Source: Micromonospora ferruginea (GTDB lineage Bacteria; Actinomycetota; Actinomycetes; Mycobacteriales; Micromonosporaceae). From it: a DNA stretch of 64,000 nt. Every line of letters begins with the position of its first letter. Positions within the stretch are counted from its first letter, which is position 1. The notes under the pieces are model-generated. The model was not told where the DNA came from. It searched no databases and worked only from the letters and a program-made list of their open reading frames with translations. The stretch lies in the NCBI RefSeq assembly GCF_013694245.2, contig NZ_CP059322.2, positions 3,603,001 to 3,667,000 on the forward strand, read 5' to 3'. This document shows positions 45,167 through 53,974 of the stretch, piece by piece. The translations under genes were made by a program, and so were the position numbers.

Positions 45167-46301
45167 GCCGGCGGGCGACGCGGGCGCGGGCCGGCGGGTG
45201 GACGTTCGCCGCCGCCAGGTCCCCGCGGTAGTGGGCCAGCACCCGGTGGTCCATCAGCCGGCGCCAGAGCGGCGGCACCAGCGCCGCGACCACCATGGTG
45301 GCGTAGCCGGCCGGGAGCTGCGGCGAGGCGTCGAAGCTGCGCAGCGTCTGGTAGCGGCGCAGCGGGTTGGCGTGGTGGTCGCTGTGCCGCTGGAGCTGGA
45401 AGAGGAAGACGTTGGTGACGGTCCGGTCGCTGTTCCAGCTGTGCCGCGGGTCGACCTTCTCGTAGCGGCCGGCCGCGGTGCGCTGCCGCGCCAGGCCGTA
45501 GTGCTCCAGATAGTTGACCGCCTCCAGCAGGGAGAAGCCGACCACCGCCTGGAGCACGAGGAAGACCAGCACGCCGGGCCCGAACGCCACCGCCAGCACG
45601 GCGTAGAGCGCCACGGTCATCGCCCAGGCGTTGAGCACCTCGTTACGCCACGTCCACGGGTTGCGCCCGCGGAGCCGGAACCGGGCGGTCTCCAGCCGCC
45701 AGGCCGAGCGCAGGCTCCCGACGACGGTACGCGGCCAGAACGCCCAGAACGTCTCGCCGAGCCGCGAGCTGGCCGGGTCCTCCGGGGTGGCGACCCGGGT
45801 GTGGTGGCCCCGGTTGTGCTCGACGAAGAAGTGCCCGTACCCGGTCGGCGCCAGGGCGATCTTGGACAGCCAGCGTTCCGCCCGCTCCCGCTTGTGCCCG
45901 AGTTCGTGTGCGGTGTTGATGGCGATGCCGTCCACCACCCCGACGGTGGCGACCAGGCCGGCGGCGGCCACCCAGGAGAGCCGGCCGCCGGCCCAGACCG
46001 CGCAGCACAGCACCAGGGCGGCGTACTGGGCGGGCAGGTAGAGGTAGGTGAGCCAGCGGTAGTAGCCGTCGGCCTGCAACGCCGGCACCGCCTCCTCGGG
46101 CGGGTTCTCCCGGTCGTCGCCGATCCACAGGTCGACCAGCGGGATCAGGCCGAAGACCACGGCCGGGGTGAGCCACCAGGCCCAGGCCGAGCCGGTGGCG
46201 TGCCAGAGGGACCAGCCCGCGAACGGCAGCGCCGGCACGAGTAGGGCGAGGGGCCAGAGCGGCTTGCGGGTGTCCCGCCACGGAACGGTGTCGGTGGGCA
46301 T
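45087..46301 (-). CDS. alkB: AlkB-type membrane alkane 1-monooxygenase
   Basis: A 404-residue integral-membrane diiron hydroxylase. The three His boxes are present: HELGHKRERAE, EHNRGHHTRVATPEDPASSR and LQRHSDHHANPLRRYQTLR, and NYLEHYGLARQ adds the conserved extra His. Six hydrophobic segments precede and interleave them. The C-terminal ~40 residues are basic and Pro-rich and are encoded in the overlap with the TetR gene. AlkB hydroxylates terminal carbons of alkanes using electrons from rubredoxin; neither a fused nor an adjacent rubredoxin is here, so reductant must come from elsewhere. Confidence 0.92.
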   Translation of the reverse strand: MPTDTVPWRDTRKPLWPLALLVPALPFAGWSLWHATGSAWAWWLTPAVVFGLIPLVDLWIGDDRENPPEEAVPALQADGYYRWLTYLYLPAQYAALVLCCAVWAGGRLSWVAAAGLVATVGVVDGIAINTAHELGHKRERAERWLSKIALAPTGYGHFFVEHNRGHHTRVATPEDPASSRLGETFWAFWPRTVVGSLRSAWRLETARFRLRGRNPWTWRNEVLNAWAMTVALYAVLAVAFGPGVLVFLVLQAVVGFSLLEAVNYLEHYGLARQRTAAGRYEKVDPRHSWNSDRTVTNVFLFQLQRHSDHHANPLRRYQTLRSFDASPQLPAGYATMVVAALVPPLWRRLMDHRVLAHYRGDLAAANVHPPARARVARRLSRAGSAPGSAPAPRPAGPTRRSAGG

Positions 46302-46354
46302 CGTCGGACTCCGATCGGTTGCTCCTGCCCCGACTGTGTCAGTCGTCCGACTCT

Positions 46355-46379
46355 TTTACAAGAGCAAAGTTTTTGTAAA
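46355..46379 (-). promoter_or_regulatory. TTTACAA/TTGTAAA operator upstream of alkB
   Basis: TTTACAA (46355-46361) and TTGTAAA (46373-46379) form an inverted repeat with an 11-base spacer in a strikingly A/T-rich patch about 55-80 bp before alkB. It suits a TetR-type repressor dimer. Confidence 0.55.
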
Positions 46380-46587
46380 GCGGCCCACCCCTACCAACCC
46401 CCTACCTTCAGTGACTGTCAACTATGCGTACGGTTATCGTGAATCATCCTCATCACGGCTTCTCCGGCCTCCACCCCCCCCGGCCGGTCCCCTCCCGCAC
46501 GCCCGCGTCGGCGATCCGCAACGAACCCGCCGCGCCGGTGGCCCCGACGGCGCACGTCCGCCGCGGACCGACGAACGGAGATCACGC

Positions 46588-47937
46588 ATGACGTCGCCCA
46601 CCCCCGAGTTGACCGTCGTCATACCCACCTACCAGGACCCGCACTGCCTGGAGCTGACCCTGCGGGCGCTGGCCCGCCAGACGCTGCCGCCGGACCGCTT
46701 CGAGGTCGTCGTGGTGCGCGACGGCGGCTCGCCCGACGGCTACCCGGCGGCGCTGGCCGCCGGCGCCGGCCTGCGGCTGCGGCTGATCGAGCTGCCCGAG
46801 CGCCGTGGCCGCTCCGGCGTCCGCAACGAGGGCGTACGGCACGCCACCACGCCCCTGATCGTCTTCCTCGACGCCGACTCCTGGGCGCTGCCCGACCTGC
46901 TGGAACGGCACCTGGCCCACCACCGCGCGCCGGACGCCGCCCCGGTGCTGATCGGTCGCCGGGACGACATCGGGCTGGCCCACCTGCCCGCCGTGCTGCG
47001 CGACGAGCCGGCGGCGATCCCCCGCCTCTCACCGCACGGCGGTGACATGCGCTTTCCCCCGGACGGCGTGCCGGACGAGCGCCGGGACTGGCTGGAGGTC
47101 GGCTGGACCGTCGCCTACACGCACAACATCTCGCTGCCCCGCGAGCTGTTCGACCGGGTCGACGGCTTCCGCGAGGAGTTCGCGCTCAGCTACGGCATGG
47201 AGGACATCGAGCTGTTCTACCGGGTGGACCGGGCCGGGGCGACCTTCTCCTACGACGACGACGCCCGCGTCGTGCACCTGCCGCACCACCGCGACATGGG
47301 CCGCAACTGGGCCGAGATGATGGCCAACACCCGCTCGATCATGGCGCTCTACCCCTGCCTGGAGTGGGAGTTCCTCAGCGTCATCGTGGGCCCGGAGGCG
47401 GTCAAGCGGATCCTGTTCTTCCGCTCCCTGGTGCGCGCCAGCGTGGCGCGGTCGACCTGCGCGATCGGCCCCGCCGTGGCACGGCTCGCCGACCGGCTGC
47501 CCGGCCCCCGGGTGCTCTGGGTGGGCAGCGGCAGCGCCGACGCCGGGCTGCCCGCGGAGGCGTTGACGTTCGACCACACCGCGCCGGTCGGGCCGACCAA
47601 CCTGCACCTCATCGGGCTCGCCCCACCGCTGGCGCCCGGCAGCCTCGACGCGGTGGTCAGCGTGGACTTCTGGCGCTACCTGCTCTGGCCCGAGCTGTGC
47701 CAGTTCGTCAACTCGTCGCTGCTGCTGGCCGGCGAGGTGCACCTGGTCGCCACCGGGGACAGCGCGCCGGAGATGTCCGCCGCCGACCCGGAGTCGCTGG
47801 CGTACCTGCGCCGGTCGCTGGCCGCCCAGTTCACCGTCGACCGGCAGGAGGTGCCGGGCCTGGGCGCCGTGCTGTCGCTGCGCCCGCCCCGGACCGCCGA
47901 CGCCGCGCCCGCGTACGCGCAGGCCGCCGCCGGCTGA
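46588..47937 (+). CDS. GT2 glycosyltransferase with an extra C-terminal domain
   Basis: A 449-residue protein starting at ATG 46588 after ACGGAG; the frame is open far upstream without coding evidence. The GT-A domain (about 8-270) has VVIPTYQDPHCLELTLRALA, the metal motif FLDADSW, and the galactosyltransferase-like GMEDIELFYRV. After a helical segment, residues about 320-440 resemble a Rossmann or methyltransferase-type domain (RVLWVGSGSADAGLP, LHLIGLAPPLAPGSLDAVVS, EVHLVATGDS), with the SAM-binding Gly motif only partly kept. No transporter or polymerase gene is adjacent. Sugar and acceptor unknown. Confidence 0.82.
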   Translation: MTSPTPELTVVIPTYQDPHCLELTLRALARQTLPPDRFEVVVVRDGGSPDGYPAALAAGAGLRLRLIELPERRGRSGVRNEGVRHATTPLIVFLDADSWALPDLLERHLAHHRAPDAAPVLIGRRDDIGLAHLPAVLRDEPAAIPRLSPHGGDMRFPPDGVPDERRDWLEVGWTVAYTHNISLPRELFDRVDGFREEFALSYGMEDIELFYRVDRAGATFSYDDDARVVHLPHHRDMGRNWAEMMANTRSIMALYPCLEWEFLSVIVGPEAVKRILFFRSLVRASVARSTCAIGPAVARLADRLPGPRVLWVGSGSADAGLPAEALTFDHTAPVGPTNLHLIGLAPPLAPGSLDAVVSVDFWRYLLWPELCQFVNSSLLLAGEVHLVATGDSAPEMSAADPESLAYLRRSLAAQFTVDRQEVPGLGAVLSLRPPRTADAAPAYAQAAAG

Positions 47938-47943
47938 GGCCGG

Positions 47944-48783
47944 TCACCGCCCGCGTCGCCGGGTCCGTCGCCGCTCGAACGACGGCGCAAGGTCCCCGTC
48001 CGGGTCACCGGCGGGACGGAGCAGGCGCCGCATCCGGAACAGCAGGCCCGCGCCGAGGAAGAGCAGCAGCCCGCCGAGCAGGAACGCGGCCTGCACCACG
48101 CCGAACCCCCCGGTCGAGGCGACCGGCTGCCCGGCGGCGTTCGCCGGCGGCTCCACCACCGCCGGGTCGGTCGACTCGTCCGTCTCCGACTCCTCGGCGA
48201 CCGGCTCCTCGCTGGGCGGGTCGGTCGGCTCGGCGCTGGTCGCCGTCGGCTCCGGCGTCGGCGCGGCCGCCTCGCCCACCACCTGGCGCGAGGCGGTCCG
48301 CCGGGCCAGCAGCCGCAACTGCGGGTCGTACGCCTCGGCGGCGATGCTCACCTGGCCACGCCCCACGTCCTCGGCGAACGCCACCCGGTAGCGGGCGGTG
48401 ACCGTGCGCCCGGGGCAGAGCACGCCCGGATCCAGCTCCCGGTCGGTCAGCCGCGCGGTGTCCCCCTCGGTGCGGATCTCCAACGGGAACGAGCCGGTCT
48501 CCTCCACCCGGTCCACCTTGACCTGGTCCAGCCGCAGGCCCTGCACCCGCAGCAGCATCGACCAGCGCACCTTGACGCAGTCGTCGCGGTTGGCGCGGTC
48601 GGAGCGGGACACCACCGCGGAGAGCGTTTCCACCCGGTTGCCGGCGGTGAACTCGTCGGGCAGCCCGCTCAACTCCGTGGAGAAGGCCGCCGCCGCCCGG
48701 GCCGGCGCGGCCCCGCCGTAGCCGGCTCCCGCCAGACAGGTCAGCACCAGCCCGATCCGCAGCGCGTGCCGCCAGCCGCTCAC
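47944..48783 (-). CDS. secreted protein with sortase-type C-terminus
   Basis: A 279-residue exported protein. The signal peptide covers about 1-32 (GLVLTCLAGAGYGGAAPARA). Residues 33-185 form a beta-rich domain with two Cys (DDCVKVRW and VLCPGRTVTARYRV) that may pair. A Glu/Thr/Pro-rich wall-spanning stalk follows (about 186-232). The C-terminus has VASTGG, a hydrophobic helix (VVQAAFLLGGLLLFLGAGLLF) and RMRRLLRP, the layout of a wall anchor, though the motif is not a clean LPXTG. GTG 48783 follows GAGGAGG. Function unknown. Confidence 0.78.
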   Translation of the reverse strand: MSGWRHALRIGLVLTCLAGAGYGGAAPARAAAAFSTELSGLPDEFTAGNRVETLSAVVSRSDRANRDDCVKVRWSMLLRVQGLRLDQVKVDRVEETGSFPLEIRTEGDTARLTDRELDPGVLCPGRTVTARYRVAFAEDVGRGQVSIAAEAYDPQLRLLARRTASRQVVGEAAAPTPEPTATSAEPTDPPSEEPVAEESETDESTDPAVVEPPANAAGQPVASTGGFGVVQAAFLLGGLLLFLGAGLLFRMRRLLRPAGDPDGDLAPSFERRRTRRRGR

Positions 48784-48963
48784 CAGGGCCCCTCCTCACG
48801 TCGGTCGTGTCCACAGGCAACGCTAGGAGCGGGCCGGGCGGCCCGGTAGACGGGCGTGTTCGCATCCAACGTCAACATCGGGGGGTCTTTTCACCGACGG
48901 TGGTGAACCGGTCACCGCCGCCCGCCGACACGCCCGGAATCGGCCGTACGACACAATCGGCGG

Positions 48964-49632
48964 GTGTCCGAGCTGTCCGCTGCGTTCGTCCGGCTGCACG
49001 CCCGCCTCGCCCCGGTCGCGTTCGTCCCCGAGGTGCGGCTGCACCAGGCCGACGAGCCGATCGGCCTCTGGGAGCTGACCGAGGGCGAGTTCCGCAGCTC
49101 GCAGCCGCCGCCGTTCTGGGCCTTCGCCTGGGCCGGCGGGCAGGCGCTCGCCCGGCACGTGACCGACCACCCGGAGGTGGTCGCCGGCCGCCGGGTGCTG
49201 GACCTGGCCTCCGGCTCCGGCCTGGTCGCGATCGCCGCCGCCCGGGCCGGCGCGGCCGCCGTCCGGGCCGTCGAGGTGGACGAGCGGGCCGTCGCGGCGG
49301 TCGCGCTCAACGCCGACGCCAACGGGGTACGCGTCGACGCCGAACTCGGCGACGTGCTCGACTCCGACGCCGGGGACGCCGAGGTGGTGCTGGCCGGCGA
49401 CGTGTTCTACAGCGAGGCGATGGCCCGGCGGATGCTGCGCTTCCTGCTCCGGGCCGCCCGTGCCGGCGCGCGCGTACTGGTGGGCGACCCGGACCGGGCG
49501 TTCCTGCCGCGCGAACGCTTCCACGCCCTGGCGACGTACGACGTGCCGGTGTCCGAGGCGCTGGAGAGCGTCCGGGTCAAGCGCACCACCGTGTGGGAGC
49601 TGGATCCGACCCCACCCGGCGCCCGCCGCTGA
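48964..49632 (+). CDS. class I SAM-dependent methyltransferase
   Basis: A 222-residue protein. RVLDLASGSGLVAIAAARAG carries motif I (GSGSG-type), AVEVDERAV motif II, and VVLAGDVFYSEAMARRML motif IV/post-IV. The N-terminal LWELTEGEFRSSQPPPFWAF and the Pro-Pro-Pro-Phe/Trp contacts resemble ETFB-lysine/L11-type protein methyltransferases. The GTG start is preceded by TACGACACAAT at 48947-48957, which would make a nearly leaderless transcript. It may methylate a protein Lys; target unknown. Confidence 0.84.
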   Translation: MSELSAAFVRLHARLAPVAFVPEVRLHQADEPIGLWELTEGEFRSSQPPPFWAFAWAGGQALARHVTDHPEVVAGRRVLDLASGSGLVAIAAARAGAAAVRAVEVDERAVAAVALNADANGVRVDAELGDVLDSDAGDAEVVLAGDVFYSEAMARRMLRFLLRAARAGARVLVGDPDRAFLPRERFHALATYDVPVSEALESVRVKRTTVWELDPTPPGARR

Positions 49633-49638
49633 CTGCCT

Positions 49639-49751
49639 GTAAGGCGGGGGCCCCGCTTAACGCCCCCGTGTTAGGCGGGGGCCCCGCTTAACGCCGCTGT
49701 TAAGCGGGGCCCCCGCCTCTACCGAATGCGTTAAGAAGGGCCCCCGCCTTA
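49639..49751. repeat. cluster of four GGGGCCCC repeat modules
   Basis: Modules of about 21-23 bp begin at 49639, 49670, 49699 and 49730. The second and third are exact complements: AGGCGGGGGCCCCGCTTAAC (49673-49692) and its complement at 49699-49718. The third and fourth are joined by CTCTACCGAATGCG, the complement of the spacer seen at 0.8 kb. The cluster follows the methyltransferase stop and would make very stable hairpins. Confidence 0.88.
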
Positions 49752-49820
49752 CCAAAGTGGGGGTGGGTGGGTGCCGTTCGGCGGCGGTGGCGCGTGCGGC
49801 TCGCCGCCTAGCGTCGGCGC

Positions 49821-50753
49821 ATGATCACACTTCGTGGGTTGACGAAACGGTTCGGCGGGGTGACCGCCGTCGACGACCTGACCGTCGAGATCCGCCCCGG
49901 CCAGGTGACCGGGTTCCTCGGCCCGAACGGCGCCGGCAAGTCCACCACCATGCGGATGGTGCTCGGGCTGGACCGGCCCACCGCCGGCGAGGCCCTGGTC
50001 GGCGGCCGGCCCTACCGCACCCTGCGCCACCCGCTGTACGAGGTGGGCGCGCTGCTCGACGCCACCGGCGTGCACCCGGCCCGCTCCGGCGCGGCGCACC
50101 TGCGGGCGATGGCGCGCAGCAACGGCGTACCGGCCCGGCGGGTGGCGGAGGTGCTCGACCTGGTCGGCCTGGACGCCCGCGCCGCCGGCAAGCCGGGCCG
50201 GGCGCTGTCGCTGGGCATGGGGCAGCGGCTCGGCATCGCCGGCGCGCTGCTCGGCGACCCGCCGGTGCTGCTGCTCGACGAGCCGGTCAACGGGCTCGAC
50301 CCGGACGGGGTGCGCTGGATCCGCGGCTTCACCCGGCGGCTCGCCGACGAGGGCCGCACGGTGCTGATCTCCAGCCACCTGATGAGCGAGATGCAGCAGA
50401 CCGCCGACCGGGTGGTGGTGCTCGGGCGCGGCCGGCTGGTGGCCGACGCGCCGCTGGCCGAGCTGATCGCCGCCCGGCCGGCCGCCTCGGTCCGGGTCCA
50501 CGGGCCGGAGCCGGCGGCGCTCGCCACGCTCGCCGACCGGCTGGCCGCCGAGGGCGCCACGGTCACCGCCGACGGGGGCGGGCTCACCGTCGCCGGGAGC
50601 ACCGCCGGCCGGGTCGGCGACCTCGCGTACGAGCTGGGGGTGCGGCTGCACGAGCTGACCCCGGTCGCGCCCTCCCTGGAGGAGGCGTTCCTGGAGCTGA
50701 CCGCCGGCAGCGTGGAGTTCGCCGCCGGCCCGACCGGAGGTGGCACCCGATGA
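49821..50753 (+). CDS. ABC transporter ATPase, ABC-2 exporter type
   Basis: A 310-residue nucleotide-binding protein: Walker A GPNGAGKST, signature LSLGMGQRLG, Walker B VLLLDEPVNGLDP, followed by LISSHLMSEMQ with the switch His. Residues about 215-310 are the small C-terminal domain of drug-exporter ATPases. The permease begins in its stop codon (ATGA). The adjacent two-component system lies convergent, 21 bp past the permease, and may control it. Substrate unknown. Confidence 0.9.
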   Translation: MITLRGLTKRFGGVTAVDDLTVEIRPGQVTGFLGPNGAGKSTTMRMVLGLDRPTAGEALVGGRPYRTLRHPLYEVGALLDATGVHPARSGAAHLRAMARSNGVPARRVAEVLDLVGLDARAAGKPGRALSLGMGQRLGIAGALLGDPPVLLLDEPVNGLDPDGVRWIRGFTRRLADEGRTVLISSHLMSEMQQTADRVVVLGRGRLVADAPLAELIAARPAASVRVHGPEPAALATLADRLAAEGATVTADGGGLTVAGSTAGRVGDLAYELGVRLHELTPVAPSLEEAFLELTAGSVEFAAGPTGGGTR

Positions 50754-51571
50754 CCACGTCGCCCACGCTCGGCCGCGCCCGGCCGGTACGCCGGCCCGTG
50801 CCGGCCGGCCACCCGCTCGCCGGTGCGGTGGCCGCCGAGTGGACCAAGCTCTGGTCGGTGCGCTCCACCTGGTGGACGCTCGTCGCCGCGCTGGTCACCA
50901 TGGCGGCGACCGCCGCCCAGTTCGCCATCTACGCGGTGAACGCCAACACCGACGACGACCCGACCGTGAACCCGGGCGTGCTCGACGTCGGCGACGTGGT
51001 GGCCGGCTCGCTGGAGCTGACCCAGTTCGTCGTGCTCGGCCTCGGCCTGTTCGCGATCACCAGCGAGTTCGCCACCGGCACCATCCGTACCACGCTGCGC
51101 TGCACCCCGTCGCGGAGCCGGGTGCTCGCGGCCAAGGCGATCGTGGTCGGCGCGGTGACGTTCGGCGTCGGGCTGCTGCTCGCCGCCGTCGGCGCGGCGG
51201 TGGCCCGGCCGGTGCTGGGCGAGTGGGGGCGCGCGCCGTGGGGCGCCACGGTGACCGACGTGCTGGCCTGCGCCGCGTACCTGACGATGGTGGGCGTGCT
51301 GGCGCTCGGGCTGGCCGCGGCGCTGCGCGGCCCGGTGCTGACCCTGACCGTGCTCCTCGCGCTGCTCTACATCGTGCCGCTGTCCCTGCAGGAGCCGGAC
51401 ATCACCGTGCTCAACCGGATCGCGGACGGGTTCCCCGGCGTCGCCGGCACCCACTTCCTGGCCGGTGACACCGAGCCCTATCCGGCGGCCGTGGGGCTGC
51501 TGCTGCTCGCCGGCTGGGCCGTCGCCGCGCTGGCGCTCGGCCGGTGGGCGCTGGCCCGGCGCGACGCCTGA
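50750..51571 (+). CDS. ABC-2 type permease
   Basis: A 273-residue membrane protein with six hydrophobic helices. AAEWTKLWSVRSTWWTLVAAL at the N-terminus, EFATGTIRTTLRCTPSRSRVLAAKAIVVGAV and LGLAAALRGPVLTLTVLLALLYIVPL are typical of ABC-2 permeases beside BcrA-like ATPases. A 20-residue polar N-terminus precedes helix 1. It forms an exporter with the preceding ATPase. Confidence 0.88.
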   Translation: MTTSPTLGRARPVRRPVPAGHPLAGAVAAEWTKLWSVRSTWWTLVAALVTMAATAAQFAIYAVNANTDDDPTVNPGVLDVGDVVAGSLELTQFVVLGLGLFAITSEFATGTIRTTLRCTPSRSRVLAAKAIVVGAVTFGVGLLLAAVGAAVARPVLGEWGRAPWGATVTDVLACAAYLTMVGVLALGLAAALRGPVLTLTVLLALLYIVPLSLQEPDITVLNRIADGFPGVAGTHFLAGDTEPYPAAVGLLLLAGWAVAALALGRWALARRDA

Positions 51572-51592
51572 CCGTCGCCGGGGCGGGGCTGG

Positions 51593-52270
51593 TCAGCTTG
51601 CCGGCGGGACCAGCCCCGCCTCGTACGCGAGGATCGCCGCCTGCACCCGGTTGCGCACGTCGAGCCGGGTGAAGACGCTGGTCAGGTAGCTCTTCACGGT
51701 GCCCTCGACCAGATGCAGCCGGCGGGCGATCTCGGCGTTGGACAGGCCCGCCCCGACCAGCGCGAGCACCTCCCGCTCCCGGTCGGTCAGGCCGGCCAGC
51801 CGGTCCCGGGCGGACGGGCCACGGGCGAGCCGCCCACCGCTCAACTCGATCACCCGACGGGCCACCCGGGGCGACAGGTAGGCCCCGCCGTCGGCCACCG
51901 CGCGCACCCCGGCCAACAGTTCCCTGGGGTCGCCGGACTTCAGCAGGAAGCCCGCCGCGCCGATACCGAGCGCGCGGGCGATCAGGTCGTCGTCGCCGAA
52001 CGTGGTCAGCATGACCGGTGCGGTCTCCGGCACCAGGCGACGGATCTGCGCCGCCGCGTCGAGCCCGTCGCCGCGCGGCATCCGGACGTCCAGCAACGCC
52101 ACCCGGGGCCGGTGCGCACGCACCAGCTCCACCGCGGCGGGGCCGTCGCCCGCCTCGCCGACCACCTCGATGCCCGGGTCGGCGGCCAGGATCGCCCGGA
52201 CCCCGGCCCGCACCAGCGCCTCGTCGTCGGCGAGCACCACCCGCAGGGGCCGCCCGTGGTCGTCGGTCAT
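51593..52270 (-). CDS. LuxR/NarL-type response regulator
   Basis: A 225-residue regulator. Receiver: LADDEALVRAG, phospho-Asp in VALLDVRMPRGDGL and Lys in GFLLKSGDPREL. The LuxR HTH is about 158-215 (LTDREREVLALVGAGLSNAEIA, LHLVEGTVKSYLTSVFTRLD). Its ATG overlaps the kinase stop (ATGA). It is convergent with the ABC exporter genes at 21 bp distance with no clear terminator, a frequent arrangement for LiaR- or NarL-like systems that control exporters. Confidence 0.9.
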   Translation of the reverse strand: MTDDHGRPLRVVLADDEALVRAGVRAILAADPGIEVVGEAGDGPAAVELVRAHRPRVALLDVRMPRGDGLDAAAQIRRLVPETAPVMLTTFGDDDLIARALGIGAAGFLLKSGDPRELLAGVRAVADGGAYLSPRVARRVIELSGGRLARGPSARDRLAGLTDREREVLALVGAGLSNAEIARRLHLVEGTVKSYLTSVFTRLDVRNRVQAAILAYEAGLVPPAS

Positions 52271-53850
52271 GACGCGATCCGCTCCTTGCTGACCAGCCGG
52301 CCGTCGCGGAAGCAGAGCCGCCAGGTGGGCTCCGCGAACGGGAAGTTGCCGTCGGTGTAGAACTCGCAGCCCGGGGCCGCGCCGGTCGGGGGCGGGTCGG
52401 CCTGCCGCCGGGGCAGCCCGAGCGTGTCACGCTGCTCGCCCAGCCGCAGCCGGTCGTAGCCGGGACGGTCGAGCACCGCGCCGGCGGTGGCCAGCGGGTA
52501 GTAGATCAGCGCCAGCGCCACCGCCAGCCCGGCCGGCGCGCCGAACGCGACGAGCACGCTGCGCCGTACCCGCCGGCGGGCCTCCCGCAGCCGCCGCGCC
52601 TCGTCGGCGGGCCACCCGCCGTGGTGCGCCTCGCCGGGGTCGCCGACCGTCACCGGGTCGCCGTCGGGTCGGACCCCGCCCGGCGGAGGGGCGTCGCCCG
52701 GGGTGACGGCGGCGGGCACCGGGAGTCGGGCGGTGACCACCCAGCCGCCGTCGCGGGGGCCGGCGTCCAGGGCGCCTGCGGCGAGGCGTACCCGCTCGCG
52801 CAGCGCCAGCAGCCCGGAGCCGTGCGACGCCGGCCCGGGCAGCGGGTCCGCCGGGGCCGGCGGGTTGACCACCTCGACCGTGACCGCGTCGGCGGCGCGG
52901 GCCACGGTGACCGTGACCGGGGCGCCCGGCGCGTAGCGGGCGGCGTTGGTGAGCGCCTCCCGGACCACCCGGTGCACGGCGTGCGCGACGAGCGGCGGCA
53001 GGCCGGCGGGGGCGTCGGCGGACGTCCCGCCGCGCAGGTGCACGGTCATCCCGGCGTCGCGGGCGCCGTCGACGAGGTCGGCGACCGTCTCGCCGGGCGG
53101 ACGCCGGGTGGGCTCCTCGCGCAGCACGCCGATCACCTCGTGCAGCCGCTCGGTCGCCGCGGCGACGCTGGCCCGCAGCTCCCCCGCCGCCGCCCGGTGG
53201 GCCGGGGACAGCCCGGTCGCCAGCTCCAGCGCGCCCGCCCGCAGCGCGACGAGGCTCAGGTCGTGGCCGAGCGAGTCGTGCATGTCCTGGGCGATCCGGG
53301 CCCGCTCGCGCAGGCGTACCTGTTCCGCCGCGCTCCGGCGCTCCTGCTCGGCGTGCCGCCGCCCGGCCTCGGCCAGCGCCCGGTGCTGCCGTCGCAGCCG
53401 GCCCAGCAGCCAGGGGAACACGCCGGCGAAGAGCAGCACCGAGGCGAGCTGGAACCAGACGGCCGGCTCGGTGTCGAGCAGGCCCAGGTTGAGCACGGTG
53501 CCGGTGAGCGCGATGGCGGCGAACACGGCCGCCGCCGGGGCGGCCCGCGCGTCGCGCAGCCCGGCGAGGTAGCCGAAGACCGGGATGGCGAACATCACGT
53601 TGCCGTCCACCAGGGAGCCCGCCACCACCAGCAGCACCGCCGCGAGCGGCCGGCGGCGGCCCATCACCACCGCGAGGCCGAGCAGCGCCAGCATCCCGAC
53701 CAGCAGCGGCGCCTCGTGCGAGCGCCACGGCGGGGTGAGCCGGGCGTACGTCACCGGCGTCGCGAGCACGGCCCAGAGCAGCAGGTCACCGGTCCGGGTA
53801 CGGGCCGTCCACGACAGCGGGCGCAGGTTCACGGCAGTCACGCTACCCAC
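52267..53850 (-). CDS. membrane histidine kinase with an unusual C-terminal membrane/extracellular tail
   Basis: A 527-residue kinase. Residues about 20-160 hold five or six membrane helices. The HisKA_3 motif is RERARIAQDMHDSLGHDLSL and the HATPase follows with REALTNAARYAPGA and GSGLLALRERVRLAAGALDA (about 185-375). Then comes something not normal for this class: a linker, one more membrane helix (VLVAFGAPAGLAVALALIYY, about 430-449) and a ~75-residue tail with YDRLRLGEQRDTLGLP, CEFY and WRLCFRDG, which resembles a BLIP/SmpA-like module outside the membrane. The GTG at 53850 is assumed. Confidence 0.87.
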   Translation of the reverse strand: MGSVTAVNLRPLSWTARTRTGDLLLWAVLATPVTYARLTPPWRSHEAPLLVGMLALLGLAVVMGRRRPLAAVLLVVAGSLVDGNVMFAIPVFGYLAGLRDARAAPAAAVFAAIALTGTVLNLGLLDTEPAVWFQLASVLLFAGVFPWLLGRLRRQHRALAEAGRRHAEQERRSAAEQVRLRERARIAQDMHDSLGHDLSLVALRAGALELATGLSPAHRAAAGELRASVAAATERLHEVIGVLREEPTRRPPGETVADLVDGARDAGMTVHLRGGTSADAPAGLPPLVAHAVHRVVREALTNAARYAPGAPVTVTVARAADAVTVEVVNPPAPADPLPGPASHGSGLLALRERVRLAAGALDAGPRDGGWVVTARLPVPAAVTPGDAPPPGGVRPDGDPVTVGDPGEAHHGGWPADEARRLREARRRVRRSVLVAFGAPAGLAVALALIYYPLATAGAVLDRPGYDRLRLGEQRDTLGLPRRQADPPPTGAAPGCEFYTDGNFPFAEPTWRLCFRDGRLVSKERIAS

Positions 53851-53919
53851 GCCCGGCCGGCCCGGACACCGACGAAGGTCAGGTGCGCACCCGGCGCGAT
53901 CAGCCGGGGCGGCGGCGGC

Positions 53920-53974
53920 GTTAAAAGGGGCCCCCTCCTCTACCGAATGCGTTAAGAAGGGGCCCCGCCTTAAC
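53920..53974. repeat. GGGGCCCC repeat at the bioD stop
   Basis: Two modules, one beginning GTTAAAAGGGGCCCC and the other GTTAAGAAGGGGCCCCGCC, are joined by TCTACCGAATGC. The last bases give the TAA of bioD on the minus strand. It is the complement-oriented twin of the element at 771-820. Confidence 0.85.

Noticed and set aside
48964..49632. Ribosomal protein L11 methyltransferase (PrmA)
   Set aside because: It has the same class of fold, but the protein lacks the N-terminal L11-binding domain and is shorter.
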